From positions 3,286,001 through 3,350,000 of the forward strand of contig JAHRBC010000005.1 in assembly GCA_022702545.1 (NCBI GenBank): DNA of 64,000 nucleotides, read 5' to 3'. The notes beneath the pieces were generated by a model. The model saw only the letters and a program-made list of their open reading frames with translations. It did not search any database and was not told the DNA's origin. Made by a program: the position numbers and the translations under genes. This document shows positions 21,903 to 33,727 of the stretch, piece by piece (position 1 is the stretch's first letter; each line of letters begins with the position of its first letter). The DNA is from Phycomyces nitens. Its lineage: Eukaryota > Mucoromycota > Mucoromycetes > Mucorales > Phycomycetaceae.

Positions 21903-22480
21903 CACTGCAAAAAATACCCGATTTCAACTCTGAATACATCAATTGAAACGAGGGGAGTATAGGTCTTGGATTAGCCCTTTTCTTGATTGCTCACTTTAGA
22001 CGGTGTTAAGAATATTTGGTAGTTCTATTGGATGGACATTAGAATATGTCTTTATTTTTGTTGATTATTCAACTATGATATTTTCTCTGTCTTTTGAAGG
22101 TCGCGAAATTAATATTTTTGGGGATGTTGAAAATAAATTATCAAATATGGGCAAGAGTGTGCAGCTGAGACTACTTGAAATATATATTTAGTTAAAGTAT
22201 ATTTTAATGACGATGTACTTTGGTTAATGAAGAGTTGGAGAAATAGACATGATATCATATTATTAAAGGATGTATATACAAAATAACTACTTGGTATATA
22301 GTCATATATTTAAAATGAAATAATGTCAATTTCCAAATACAATCATTAAGTGAATTTGTTAATATTTATAATAACAGGATATACGTAATGTAAATGGTTC
22401 CTGAACTATAAAACAAGTAAAATAAACTATGTTTCTGAACCACTTTTCTTTATATCAATTCTATAACCTCTTTAAACAAT

Positions 22481-25400
22481 ATGTACAACACTTTCAATAA
22501 TGAAGTTCAATGCCAGTGCTCAGTCTGCTCTCTCGATGTCCAAGGATTTGTAGCAGTATCTGCCCAAACAGCACGAAGACATGCTGATAACGATCTTGTC
22601 AGATATTTTATGCAGACAGCTTCTTGTAAGTAATATATATATAATTTGTTCGCATTTCAAAGTGTAATTAAACATTTTAAAAAATATAGCATTGTGAGCT
22701 GAAGCAATTCAGATGGAGAATGACAATAACATGGAGATTGATGCCGAGGTCCATGATGTTGATGCTCATGTTGAATGTAAGTATAAAATTTTATTCAAAT
22801 TGCATAATAAATTGCAGCCACTTGAATATTTACTTTTTTGCTCCAAAAAAAAACAATGGAAAACTTACCTGTGTCTGTTACCAATTTTTGTTTATAGCTG
22901 AAAATGAAGATGAGGATATCATTGAGCTTGATACAATGGAAGGCTCTGAATATGAAGCTGAAGAATTTGAAGGTTAGTAAAAGTACAAGAAAAACATAGA
23001 TATCATATATTAATATACAAAACCCAAATAGAACAATTCTCATCCTCCAACATGCCAGCGGATAACACCCATGCTTTCATTGCTGCCTTTGCCACCTTTT
23101 TCATATCAAAATATGTTGTAAACTCTGGAGGAGCAATTTTGATCAAGTTCCTCAATGAGGTTTTGGCGCACTTTGGCAAATCATTCCGTCTGCCATTGAG
23201 TTTGAGTGGTCTTTCCTCTATGACAGGGTTCAACCAAGTCTGCAAAGGTGTTCAGCGCTACGTGGTGTGTGGCGAGTGCCACAAGACATACATGGAGTTT
23301 GACGGTGTTCCCCAGTGCTGCAACTTCAGAAGACTTTCTGGCGGTATATGTGGCGCCAATCTCTTCAAGCCTTCAAGAAACGTAGCACTGCCAAAGAAGG
23401 TGTATATGTACAACTCCTTGATTTCTGCCTTGTCCATTCTCTTCTGTCGCCCTGGATTCGAAAGCAGTATCAATCACTGGAGACATAGACAGCAAGTTGC
23501 AGGCATGATGTTTGATGTCTATGATGGTGCCAAGTGGAGCAATCTGGAAGACAGCAATGGTCAGCAATTTGTGGCTCATGAACGATCAATCATGTTGACT
23601 CTAAACATCGATTGGTTTTAACCTTTTGATGGGGTTACTTACTCTTGTGGGGCAATCTACATGTCTATAAACAACTTGCCACGAGACGAACGATACAAGG
23701 AGAACACCATTCTTGTTGGCCTCACGCCTGGCCCAAAGGAAGCCAAGACCAGTGAGATCAATCACTACCTCCGTCCTCTTGTTGCCGAGCTCCAATCCTT
23801 GTATGTGGGTGTGGTGATCCCTACTGTGCACTGTCCTTCTGGTGCTCTTGTCCATGCTGCTCTTTTCCTTGTTGCCTGAGACATTCCTGCTGCTCGCAAG
23901 ACATGCGGATTCACGTCCCACATGAGCACCAATGCCTGCCACAAATGCAATCACCAGTTCTCCCATCTCCCAGGGAATGGCGGTGTTGATTATTCTGGTT
24001 TTGTCTTTTCTGAGTGGGTGCCTCGAACCAAAGCAGATAATCGTCGTGATGCCCTGGCCTGGAAGCGTGCATCAAGTGAGGCAGACCAAAAGAGGATGGA
24101 AAAGGAGAATGGAGTCTGCTGGTTGGAACTCCACAATCTTGAGTACTTTAATGTAGTCGAATGCACCATCATTGACCCGATGCATAACCTCTTCTTGGGA
24201 ACCTCAAAGCGAGTGATGGAGAAGTGGAGATCAGCTGGTCTGATCACCAACAGAGACTTGGCCAATATGCAACAAGAGGCTGGCAATATGGTCCTTCCCC
24301 CAGACATGAGCACCCTCAAGAAGAAGATTGGCAAGGACTTCCTGTTCATGAAGGCCGACGAATGGAAGTCCTGGTGCCTGGTATACTCGCCTGTCCTCTT
24401 GAAAGACCGGTTGCCAAGGGACAATCTTGACAATTGGATGTGCTTCGTCAATGCCTGCCGATACTTGTCCAAACCCAGCATATCAGAAGACGAGTTAGCC
24501 GAAGCCCATTTCTGTTTGGAGTTGTTTGGACAAGGATGTCAGAACTTGTATGGTGCAGATTTTATCTCACCTAACATGCATCTACATCTGCATCTTCATG
24601 AGACAATCATCAACTTTGGGCCAGTATACAGCTATTGGCTTTTCAGCTTCAAGAGGTACAATGGTGTACTGAAGAACTACACGACAAACAAGAGAGACGG
24701 CTTTGAGGCCACATTCATGCGAAAATATCTTGAGGACTCTTGCAAGGTTGATATTGCTTGTAGAATGATGGCCGTAATTGGAAATGCATTGTATATTGCA
24801 TTGCTTTCTGAACTCGTCAAGTTTACTCCTCCTCCTGTTCCAATTGTCCATGCATCCACTGCAACCACCACTGTCACCACTGTCCCATATTTCCAAGTTG
24901 CTTCTCCTAGGTTTGACCTAAAAGTCTTTCTTGATTCCGCGCAGTTCAGTACTGTCAACATCAAAGGCAATGAATCTCTTCCTTCGTCGGCCTTCCCACT
25001 TTCCCTAGGGCAATATGAACGAATGGTAGAAGAAGAGTATGAGCATCTTCTTGAGTTCTACAGAGACTCCTATGACGATGACTCTCTTTGCAGTTACCAG
25101 CAAGCTTCGTTTGGCAATGTCTTTGTCAACAATATGATCCAGAAGTTCCCATCGATCAACTTGCTTGGCCAGATATACAAAGGGAGCAATGGTGCAGTTT
25201 GCCGCGGGTCATATATACAGGCAATCTTCCAAGAGAACAATGACCGTGGTATAAGTGCCTTTACTGGTCAGATTCAGTATTTGTTTGTCAACTCGCTTGT
25301 GAATCCCCAGACTCTTCAACCTGACAATCATACCTTTGCTTATGTCAAATGGTATAGGTCATCTGGTCTGAACACAAGAAGTGATGAAGGGATAGAGTTG

Positions 25401-25547
25401 AATGAGTTTGCCTTTGCCCGAGGGGATTATCAAAATATCTTACCAGTGCACCGAATCTTGCTGTCGGTTGCCATTGGTGAGCATACAACTGAGACAGGAA
25501 ATGTTAAGATGATTGTTGCTCCTGTTCTTAGAAAAATATATGCTTAA
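22481..25547 (+). pseudogene. tnp2-type CACTA transposase of P7, nearly complete, three stops
   Basis: Exons 22481-22625 (145 nt, as in P9), 22690-22776, 22898-22972 and 23032-25547 give 941 codons. The N-terminus MYNTFNNEVQCQCSVC...ARRH is the finger; exons 2 and 3 are acidic. The large exon has MFDVYDGAKW, LTLNIDWF, INNLPRDER, GLTPGPKEAK, DIPAARKTCGF, HMSTNACHKC, DPMHNLFLGTSKRVMEKW, FKRYNG and ILPVHRILLSVA. Stops in frame: TGA 22695-22697, TAA 23619-23621 (in WF*PF, where P6 has CAA) and TGA 23877-23879 (in VA*DIPAARKT, where others have TGT). Glu of FERYNG is Lys here, so the presumed catalytic Glu is changed. No frameshift over the large exon. Confidence 0.88.
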
Positions 25548-25632
25548 AAATAAATATCTTTACCTATCCTTATCTCACAAAAGTATCTGCAGCAAAAGAT
25601 AGCCAAAAAATATAAAACATAAAATAGATAGT

Positions 25633-26872
25633 TTATTCATTATTTATTGTCCACGCGGCCAATGGGACTGCTAAATCCTTTGGTACATCCTTTTGACAAA
25701 CTACTCGGACGCCTTTCAAAATGGAGCTTCCCTTTTTCTTTAGTGACTGGGAAGCAAAATCATCAACAAGATCTATAAAAGTCTGGAGCTATTGAATATA
25801 ATAAGGTGTATCAATAAAAGATATAGAATTTTAATATGAAAAACTATGCTAAAATAATTACCTTGTCACTTCTCCAGCTAGGGCGAAAGGCCTTTACCTT
25901 ATCTTCTCCATCAGTCTCATCTTCAGACATGGTTTCCTTTTGGAGGGCATGGTCGCAATTTTTTCTGCCCATCTCTCTGTCAATCTGGTCTCTGTACTTG
26001 TTGTATGCCTTGATTCGGCGACGAAGAATCTGTATATTAAGTGTGTAAGAAAATAACAGTTTTATATTGATTAAAATATAAACTTACCGTAACAGTTTGC
26101 TGTCGTCTTCTGCATGCAAGTCTTTTTCTGTCTGCAGCCTCTGGGGTTCGCTGGCGCTGGCGCACCTGGTTGACAAAATGGTTTTTTACCATTTTGGCAA
26201 GATCATTCAAAGGGATCGCCTTTCCTGCCTCTTGTCTTCCCAAGTAGGTGATCAGCCTTATGGCCAGTGCATTGTTATAGCTACTGTTGTAGTAGCTAGT
26301 CAAGGACCACCCTTGCTTGGCATCATTCTCCATTATCTTGACAGGGTTGTCACTGGTGAAGTTTGGGTGCTTGATATAGCCATTGATTAATTTCTATAAA
26401 TTGGTTTTAGATACTCTTCTTATTGATTTTATGTCTAGTCAAGACTTACTGAGATCTTTGGATATCTCTTTCCAACAACATAGGGTTCCTCACCCCGAGG
26501 TACCAAACTGGCCACTGCAATCGTTCTTGCAGGAGTATTTCCACCAGACAAAATATCCTTGATGCTGATTTGGCCAGTGACAAGTCTATCAATGACCTTC
26601 TCAAGCTGCGAAATTGACGTCTTGCAATCACCCACTTCACTTGCAATTGTCTTGTTTTGATTTTCAAGAGAATCCATCTTGATATTTGCCGAGTTTAGCA
26701 AGCTACGGATTTCATTATCATCCTGGTAATTGGATGTCTCTTCTGCTGTTACAGTGGCCAAAGTAGATGCAGTGGTAAGTTCACTGTTCTGGACATTAGC
26801 CATAGCACTACGCATAATAGATGCATAGATAGGACTACTGGTAGAGATTTTGGAGATGTCAAAGTTGTTCAT
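25633..26872 (-). CDS. ORF1 of P7, putative accessory protein (350 aa, 4 exons)
   Basis: Exons 26450-26872, 26088-26393, 25862-26029 and 25633-25788 give 1053 nt in one frame with phase-0 introns. Exon 1 starts MNNFDISKISTSSPIYAS and carries a coiled-coil-like stretch (LLNSANIKMDSLENQNKTIA). Exon 2 is again exactly 306 nt and is rich in basic residues at its end (RKRLACRRRQQTVT). Exon 3 has MSEDETDGEDK and FRPSWRSDK, the family signature. The end is VPLAAWTINNE. The gap to the transposase stop is 85 bases, tail to tail. Exon 1 is weakly similar to the other copies, so this is a different subfamily. The frame is intact although the transposase next to it has three stops. Confidence 0.75.
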
Positions 26873-27188
26873 TTTCTATATGAATAAATGTTTAAATGAC
26901 AATTATTAATATTTTATCTTTATGATATTATAATGTTTCTTACAAGTAAAGAAGTATAATGAACTGTTACTGATGTTTATTCTACAATATATAATCATAT
27001 TTTACAATGACTTGCTTAAAACTAATTAGTGTCTTTTATTGATTAAATAAAGCGTCTAACTGTAAAATGAAAATGACGATTATATTATGTTTTTGGGATT
27101 ATTGATTTTAGAGACCGCACTTTTTTTTAGGGGTAAACCACCTTGGAACTCAAATTATTTTTTGTTCTTTCTCTTTTGCCTCTTGCTC

Positions 27189-27818
27189 TTATACACATAC
27201 TGGTAATTATTTTATTCTTATTATTTTATGTAATTACTTAATAATTTTGCCATTATCTTTACAGATCATCAACAAGCTTCTTCTCTTTGGTCATTTTACA
27301 TGGTTTAATAACATAAAATAATATTTGCTCAAAGCTTCTCTTTACTAATGACTTGATGTCTCCAGTCATCACGGCTTTGCATGTCACTCAATCTTGTAAT
27401 CAAACATCATGGTAAGCTATTATATTATTACAAATTATATATATCTCTTTACTTATACATATATAACTATGTTCTATTCTCTATTAGATATATTAAGAAT
27501 CTCATCCGCATGCCTGAACAAATAATCACACAGGTAAGAAAACCGCTGATAATATAGTATATATGAATATCTAGAATACTAATAGCTTTACAATTCTTAG
27601 ACAATCTCAACTGACAGCTAATATGCTGAGATATTCTCATGAATCTATCAAGTAGTCCATCTACTCACGATATCAACATTGTAAGTACAACAGCAAATAA
27701 TTTGATCCATTATGATTATTTAATTAATCTTTGCTCCTATTACTATTAAATAGCACCATTCTTCTCCAAGACAGTACCCAATATCTATCAGGTAGGAACT
27801 TGTTGGTCTTGCTAGATG
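27189..27818 (+). pseudogene. Micro-exon region in the ORF3 position of P7
   Basis: Blocks bounded by strong splice signals on the plus strand: about 27266-27303 (38 nt), 27364-27409 (46), 27488-27533 (46), 27601-27680 (80) and 27755-27792 (38). Introns begin GTAATT, GTTTAA, GTAAGC, GTAAGA and GTAAGT and end in AG. The first three join in one frame (HQQASSLWSFYM, SSRLCMSLNLVIKHH, ILRISSACLNK) before stops in blocks 4 and 5. Placement, size and spacing match ORF3 of P4 and P9, but the sequence is not recognisably similar. It is either a decayed or a different ORF3, or an untranslated spliced RNA. Confidence 0.35.
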
Positions 27819-27980
27819 CAAAATATCAAACAATACTCTAGAAATAGCATATATATTATTATTATATGATTAGAGCATTCGTCTAGAAATATATATATTA
27901 AATAAATAAAAAATAAATAAAAAACAATTTATTTTTTAAAAATCAACAAATGAGGCTTGTATGTAAACGTATGATACAGT

Positions 27981-28093
27981 GCTTTTCAGTCTAAAAGACA
28001 TTATTTCTCTTTGCTTTTCAGTCTAAAAGACATTATTTCCCTTTGCTTTTCAGTCTAAAGACACTATTTCCCTTTGCTTTTCAGCCTAAAGAG
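27981..28093. repeat. 32-bp tandem repeat, 3.5 units
   Basis: The unit GCTTTTCAGTCTAAAAGACA plus TTATTTCYCTTT starts at 27981, 28013 and 28045, with a partial fourth at 28076. It lies near the right end of P7 and contains no spacers. Confidence 0.9.
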
Positions 28094-28429
28094 ATGAGTT
28101 ACTAAGGTTAAAAGTAAAGGATATGAATAGATTGTAAATCGCGATATTGCGATTAGCTTTATATGGCACAAAATACAATAAATAATAGGCTTACTCGACA
28201 CGAAATATAAAATAAACTAGACCTCTTTAATAACAGAAAAGTTGGGGGTATCAAAGGTTTTTCAAGCGGAACTAAAGACCTATTTCTCTGATAGACCAGG
28301 CGTCATTCCCTATAGTATCATTCATATTTGTATGGTGGAGAAATATAGATTGAAATAACAATAAATCGATGATGGTACTTTAATACTACAGATATTTCTC
28401 CACCATAAAATCGTATACTTTTTCCAGTG
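28094..28429. other. Right terminal region of P7
   Basis: Non-coding. It contains an inverted pair, TATGGTGGAGAAATAT (near 28332) and ATATTTCTCCACCATA (near 28391), about 40 bases apart at the centre, just inside the terminus, so a subterminal hairpin is possible. Confidence 0.6.
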
Positions 28430-31075
28430 CCTTGTTATAGAATTCGACCAAGTACTTATAATGATTGCCAGTCATTATAGATAAAGGCAACAATTTCAAT
28501 GGCAACGAGGTCAATGGCAGGGCTTCACTTCCAGTGACATTAAACCATGGATTGGTGGTGGCTTGGAGAAACATATTGAGGCTGAATTGCAGATATGGAG
28601 GGTGGCTGTACTCAGAATTCACCAAGGATCTGACAGGCGTTGGTGCTATTTGAGCAACTTCTTGGAAAAATTCTACCATGGGCAGTGAAAGTTTGGCAGT
28701 ATAAAACTGAAGAAAGTTGCTGATAAACGCCTTTTCCAAGAAGACCTTCATGAAAGTAATCTCAAAGCCAGTGCAGCGATTTGTCTTGATGTTCTTGAGC
28801 TTGCCATTATATCGTTCAAAGCTATACAACCAGAATGCATAGACAGGGCCAAAGTCAAGCATAGACTCACATAAGTGCATATGCAGATGCATGTTTGGTG
28901 TGATGCTGACAGTTCCATACAAAATCTCGCACTTTTCGCCAAAATTGCCAAGGAGCTGGTGTGCCTCGTCTATACTCTGAGTTGTGACAGATGGTCCTGT
29001 CAATAGACGGCATGCATCAATGAATACTAGCCAGTTATTGTAGTCTGTTTCTGGCAAAGCATTCTCCAGGACAACCAGCGAATACACAAGATACCACAAT
29101 CGCCACTCGTCTGCCTTCATGTATGGGAACCCAGAAGCAATTTTGTTGAACAATACAGCATATCCAGGAGGAACAAGGATTGAATCTGCCAGATGCTGCA
29201 TGCGGGCAGGAGTGGTACTGGGAAAATAGCCAAGGTCTCTCCAAATGTTGACCATCCGTTTGGCTGTGCCAAGAAACAAGTTGTGCATAGGATCCACAAT
29301 TGTACACCAAACAGGATCAAAGTAATGTAGGCAGTGCAATTCTGAATACCGGGTACCATTGTGCTTCTCCAACTCTGCTTGCTCGACGTCTGATTCTGCA
29401 TTGAACCACATTTTGGCATGCACAGCATTGGTTGCCTGTTCTCTTGGTGTCCAATTCCCAACGTCAAATCCAGAGTAATCAATCTTGCTTGATCCATCGA
29501 TCACCGAAAACTGACGTGCACACTTGTGACAGGCGTTGGTGCTTGCATGTCCTGTAAATCCCATGGTTTTTCTTGCAGCAGGTATATCACAGGCAACACA
29601 CATGAGAGCAGCACGAACACAAACACCACCAGTGAACATAGCCATCTTGATTGTCATTCCAGTGTAAAATTCAACCAATTCGTCAACAAGAGGCTCAAGA
29701 AAGTTGTTCATCTGATCGGTCTTTGCTTCCTTTGGCCCTGGCATGACACCAACAAGAATGATATTTTCTGGCTTCATCCTTTCTTCCCTGGGCAAGTTGT
29801 TGATCGACAGATACAACACACCACTGGCATGAGTGCACCTATCGAATGGCTGAAACCAATCCACGTTCAATGTCAACATGAGGGAATGGTTATCATCAAC
29901 AAATGGCATATCATTATCATCCAGCAACTCATTCCACATTGCACCATCATATATATCAAGGAAGGTGTTCTCCACGGTCTCTCTTGATCTCCATTGCAAC
30001 ATCTTGTCCTCAAATCCAGGCTTACAGAGATACTGTGTCAAAGTGTTTTTGAGCGAATTGTATGGGAACACCATGAATGGAATAGGATCTCTGGCAGATT
30101 GATCGTGGAAAAGAGGATTGTTGCACATTTGGGCTTGTGTGGTCGAGTACTTCTTGAAGGTGCATGCTGGCTGGTGATTGTCTGGCAAGTAAATTGCAAA
30201 GTACTTGTTGCAAACGGTGTACTTTACAATGCCTTTGGTCATGGTATCAAATCTGGTCATTGCTTTCAAGGCGTTGACAGTAAGGGCAGGTCAGCATCCT
30301 TCTCAAAGGCAACAAGAAGATGGTGGAAGAATTTGAGCATGGCCGATCCTCCCGTTTGCACCAAGTAGAATGCTTGGAAGATAACACCAAAGATGGCCAT
30401 GAACTGGCTAGTTTGGGACATGTCATGAATCTTCAAGGATCCAACTACAAAGCAAAGTATATGATAAATAACTTGTATACAATTAAATATGTTTGTATTT
30501 TATGTATACATACTTGAAGCCATCATTTGTTCAAAACCATTGCCGCCATCAATCTCAGTCTCATCTTCATTGCTAGATTCATCATTTGAATCAGAATCCT
30601 CATTGTCAGCTGCAATGAGTGATGACTCAACATCTGATTCCTCCTCAACGTCAAAAACATCGTCTTCTCTCAAGAAAGGTATCTGTTGTCCAGTAGTTTC
30701 AATTGACATGATAGAATAGCTGTCTTCATCTATAATAAAATAAAAGTTAGTACCTGTAATTGATAACCAAAATATATCGCTCTTACAATCAATAAACTCA
30801 TTAGAAACATCAGGTATTATGATATCTGACTCTTCTTCAACTGTGCTTCTGACATTGGCTGTAATAATTAACAACAAACATTATTAGATTATGAATAACA
30901 ATATACAATTTCACTTACAATCATCTCTATCCTTGGGACCAATGCTTGACACATTATCAGAATTCTTATGGCGCATGAATGTCTGTGCATTCTGCAATAT
31001 TCCATTGGCTGTATATTTGGTACAGGCTGAACATTTGCACAGGAGGTTGTATGTTTCGTTTTTAATGTTATTCAT
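28430..31075 (-). pseudogene. tnp2-type CACTA transposase of P8, truncated and frameshifted
   Basis: Exons 30919-31075, 30787-30858, 30514-30729 and 30444 to 28430, set by alignment with the intact P10 gene. The finger exon gives MNNIKNETYNLLCKCSAC; exon 3 is very acidic (DNEDSDSNDESSNEDETEID). The large exon has MLTLNVDWFQPFD, INNLPREER, VGVMPGPKEAK, ACDIPAARKT, DPMHNLFLGTAKRM and FERYNG. Near 30285 one base is missing compared with P10 (CAGTAAGGGC against CAGTAATAGGC), shifting the frame in the N-terminal part of exon 4. The C-terminal 160 or so codons are replaced by P7 sequence after FYNKA. Two independent breaks make it non-functional. Confidence 0.85.
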
Positions 31076-31677
31076 AATAAAGATTATATGAGCAAGAGGT
31101 ATTATATTTGGCTCTTTTTTATATGAATCGTATTTCAGAGCAAGACAATATATATTATTAATCCTATCATCAAACACACCATTTATTCATCATCGTCTTT
31201 TGATATCTGGGCTTTGAATCAATCTCCCTTAATATTTATAAGCATTAAAAACCCAATCTCTTACATTCAAAAAAAATTGGTAGATTACTAATGGGGCCGA
31301 AATTATTAATCATCCTTGAATATTATTTTTTTATTTTAAAATATTGATCATTATTATTATGTACACATCGATTCATCTTAAATATATTGAATGTTTTGTC
31401 TATAAAATCAATAACAAAGCAAGAATTGTAAAAATTGATATAGTTTATAAAAATGAAAAAAATAGTACCAATTTTATTTATTTATTTTGCAAAGTCATTT
31501 AAAATGTGTGCTATTTTGCATCAAATCTGCGATTTAGAGCTCATATATGAAATAAAATGCGAAATTAGGTCTCATCATTAAAAAATCATCAAAATGATGG
31601 AGTTAGAATTCATTTTTAAAAATTCGTAATAATTCAAAATCTCTAATTCTGGCTAATACAACCCTTCTTTTGCAGTG
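31076..31677. other. Right terminal region of P8
   Basis: Promoter side of the transposase and terminus; AT-rich, no gene. It matches 46266-46869 of P10 with few differences. Confidence 0.7.
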
Positions 31678-33153
31678 TATACTTGAAAAATATTTTTAAT
31701 ATCCTTACTCATTGCTATCTCTACTTAGTATTCTATTTCAAAAGTTTGTCTTTGCCTTTATTAAATCAAAGTATTCAAGATTTCCAAGGATTATATATAA
31801 TAAGTAAGCTGGTATAAATATTTAATAATTTTTCTCACAATATTCTCTAGCTCTAAAAAGATATCAAGCAAATCAAGGAAGCAAGGTATTATATAATTTG
31901 ATTAATAGTATCAAAATCAATCATATTAATTGAAGTATTTGGTAGAATAGAGATATTAAAAGGGTCAATAGAAAATAAAGTGAGACTGTGACGTGTGGTT
32001 TTTAATGAGAGATTTTGAATAGTGCTTTTTAGACAAGTTGTTTAGGATGATATTTTCTATCTCTTTTATATCTTCTTGTGGATAAACTATCTTTCTGTTA
32101 TTCCTGCATCTTCCTGTTCTCTTCTGAGAGGACTTCTTTACTGCATTGTCCACTTTGATTTAGGCAAGTGCATTGGCTCTTGTCATTATCGGCATTAGTG
32201 ATGCTTCCAATATATGACTGCCTTTATATGCCCTGACTCTTTTATTTCTAAGTCAGGTTTTCTGGAACCTTGATATTGCAAATACGACATTAATAACATT
32301 TGCTATTTATTATAGAATATATCCATAAAGCAAGTATCTACATCTCTCTCATACAATCAAAAATTATATATATATATATTAGAATAAATATTATAGAGCA
32401 ATTATTATTATGAGCAATTCTTTTTTATTTAAAATAAAAATAAAAATAAAAATATATTCCTACAAACCAATTTCCAATTGAGAATATTATTTTTAGAATT
32501 AATACCAAAAAGAACAGCTTTTCCAAAGCAATTGATCAAATCATTGCCATCAAAAAAATGCAAAACACTGCTGTTATTACATGCCTAGATATATGTTCTT
32601 CTCAGACAGGTGTTCTCAAACAGTACATGTTTTTTTCTTAATTTGTAATAGTATGTATATTTGCTTTTGGAATAGAGTTTATACACAATCTTTATAACTA
32701 AGCTCACACCGAATTTTCAAATCTGACATGTTAATATATAATATCTGGTCAGTTATTCTTTAACATACTGACTGGGCATTTATTAAAATTTATCTATGAG
32801 ATATTAAATTAATACATAAAATTACAATTATAAACTTTTAATATTGTAATGATTTAGATTATTTTTTGCAGTAAAAGGTTCACCCTTCTGGTTATAAGCA
32901 AACTGATAACACAACTTGTGCCATTATTGTGACAAATGTTAAGTTGGTTTTGTGGTGCAACGTTGTCAGATATAAAAAGAATAAAGAGTTGCCAACAAGT
33001 TCAGAAGGCAAAAATGTATAATAAAAAGGGATAAACTACTGTGATAATGCTCGGGTCTATCCAACAGTAAGGAGATTGGGGTAGAATGTATACAAAAAGA
33101 CAAATACAACAAGAAGTATACTTATAATTATTGCGAAGAGTGATTATAAGTCA
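31678..33153. other. Orphan 1.5 kb stretch without recognisable gene
   Basis: This lies between P8 and X3 and matches nothing else that I noticed in the window. The longest frame, 31965-32153 on the minus strand (MDNAVKKSSQKRTGRCRNNR...), is basic but too short to trust. An alternating TA run is present near 32359. It may be original flanking DNA or an old element. Confidence 0.4.
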
Positions 33154-33727
33154 CACTACGGCAGAAAAAACGGTAGCTAACTACCGTTTTGGTAGCATTA
33201 CTACTGTTTTTTCCCACCAAAAAAAACGGTAGTAAAGACTCTGTATAAGGCGATTTCGGTAGCTGTTACCATTTTTTTAGTGCGAAAAAAAAGGGTAGTT
33301 ATGAGGCAGGAATAGGCACAGCTACCGTTTTTTTTATCTAACCAAAATTGTTTCTTTATATACTATAGCCTCTCTTTTATATTACTTTATATACTAGCAC
33401 CCATTCTTTTTTTACTGCCATTTATTTGAAATAATAGTTTATTTTTTATTATAATTTCGATTTATTTCAAATAATATTAAAATATATATAATAATAATAT
33501 AGAAACATACCAAAAGCAAATACTATTTAATATTATAAAATGTATATGGTACAAACCTTTTACTCAATCTATACACGATGCCAACAACATGTTGTTATGA
33601 CTTAGAAGGCCTTTGGTCTTCATCAATTGCTATAAAGATATCGTGGTCAGAGAATGAAGCGATCAAATAAACCAAGCATATTGTTTTGGATAGCATACCA
33701 GTATATATTGTGTTTGTTAATCGGTAT
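33154..33727 (+). mobile_element. X-family element X3, left 574 bp
   Basis: It starts CACTACGGCAGAAAAAACGG and follows X1 (inverted) closely, including the extra palindrome segment that X2 lacks. It is cut by the left end of P9 at 33727/33728, inside the 160-bp repeat unit. The right-hand remainder is not found after P9. Confidence 0.88.

Larger units (their letters stand above)
21903..28429 (+). mobile_element. CACTA-like element P7, both ends present (6527 bp)
   Basis: The left end CACTGCAAAAAATACCCGAT and the right end, read inverted from 28429 as CACTGGAAAAAGTATACGAT, form an imperfect terminal inverted repeat. The full gene plan is present: transposase (+), ORF1 (-), and micro-exon blocks in the ORF3 place (+). 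The left flank is ATT in the P6 transposase (plus strand); the right flank is CCT in the P8 transposase (minus strand). There is no target duplication and the flanks do not form one gene, so a rearrangement is implied. Confidence 0.85.
28430..31677 (-). mobile_element. CACTA-like element P8, 5' half
   Basis: The right end, inverted from 31677, reads CACTGCAAAAGAAGGGTTGT and is the same as the end of P10 at 46869. The transposase on the minus strand is cut at 28430 by the right end of P7. Throughout it is nearly the same as 43619-46869 of P10, so the two are recent relatives. Confidence 0.88.

Noticed and set aside
23990..24481. 163-aa minus-strand frame inside the P7 transposase, and many similar frames opposite the other transposases
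   Set aside because: They are antisense shadows of conserved coding sequence, reappear wherever the sense gene is, and have no splice or start context.
27981..28093. Short repeats that might suggest a CRISPR array
   Set aside because: The units are contiguous with no unique spacers, and the genome is clearly eukaryotic. It is a simple tandem repeat.
28465..28653. Plus-strand frames over P8 and P10 (28465-28653, 29526-29987, 43654-43842, 44715-45176)
   Set aside because: Antisense to the transposase exon; repeated in both copies only because the copies are nearly identical.
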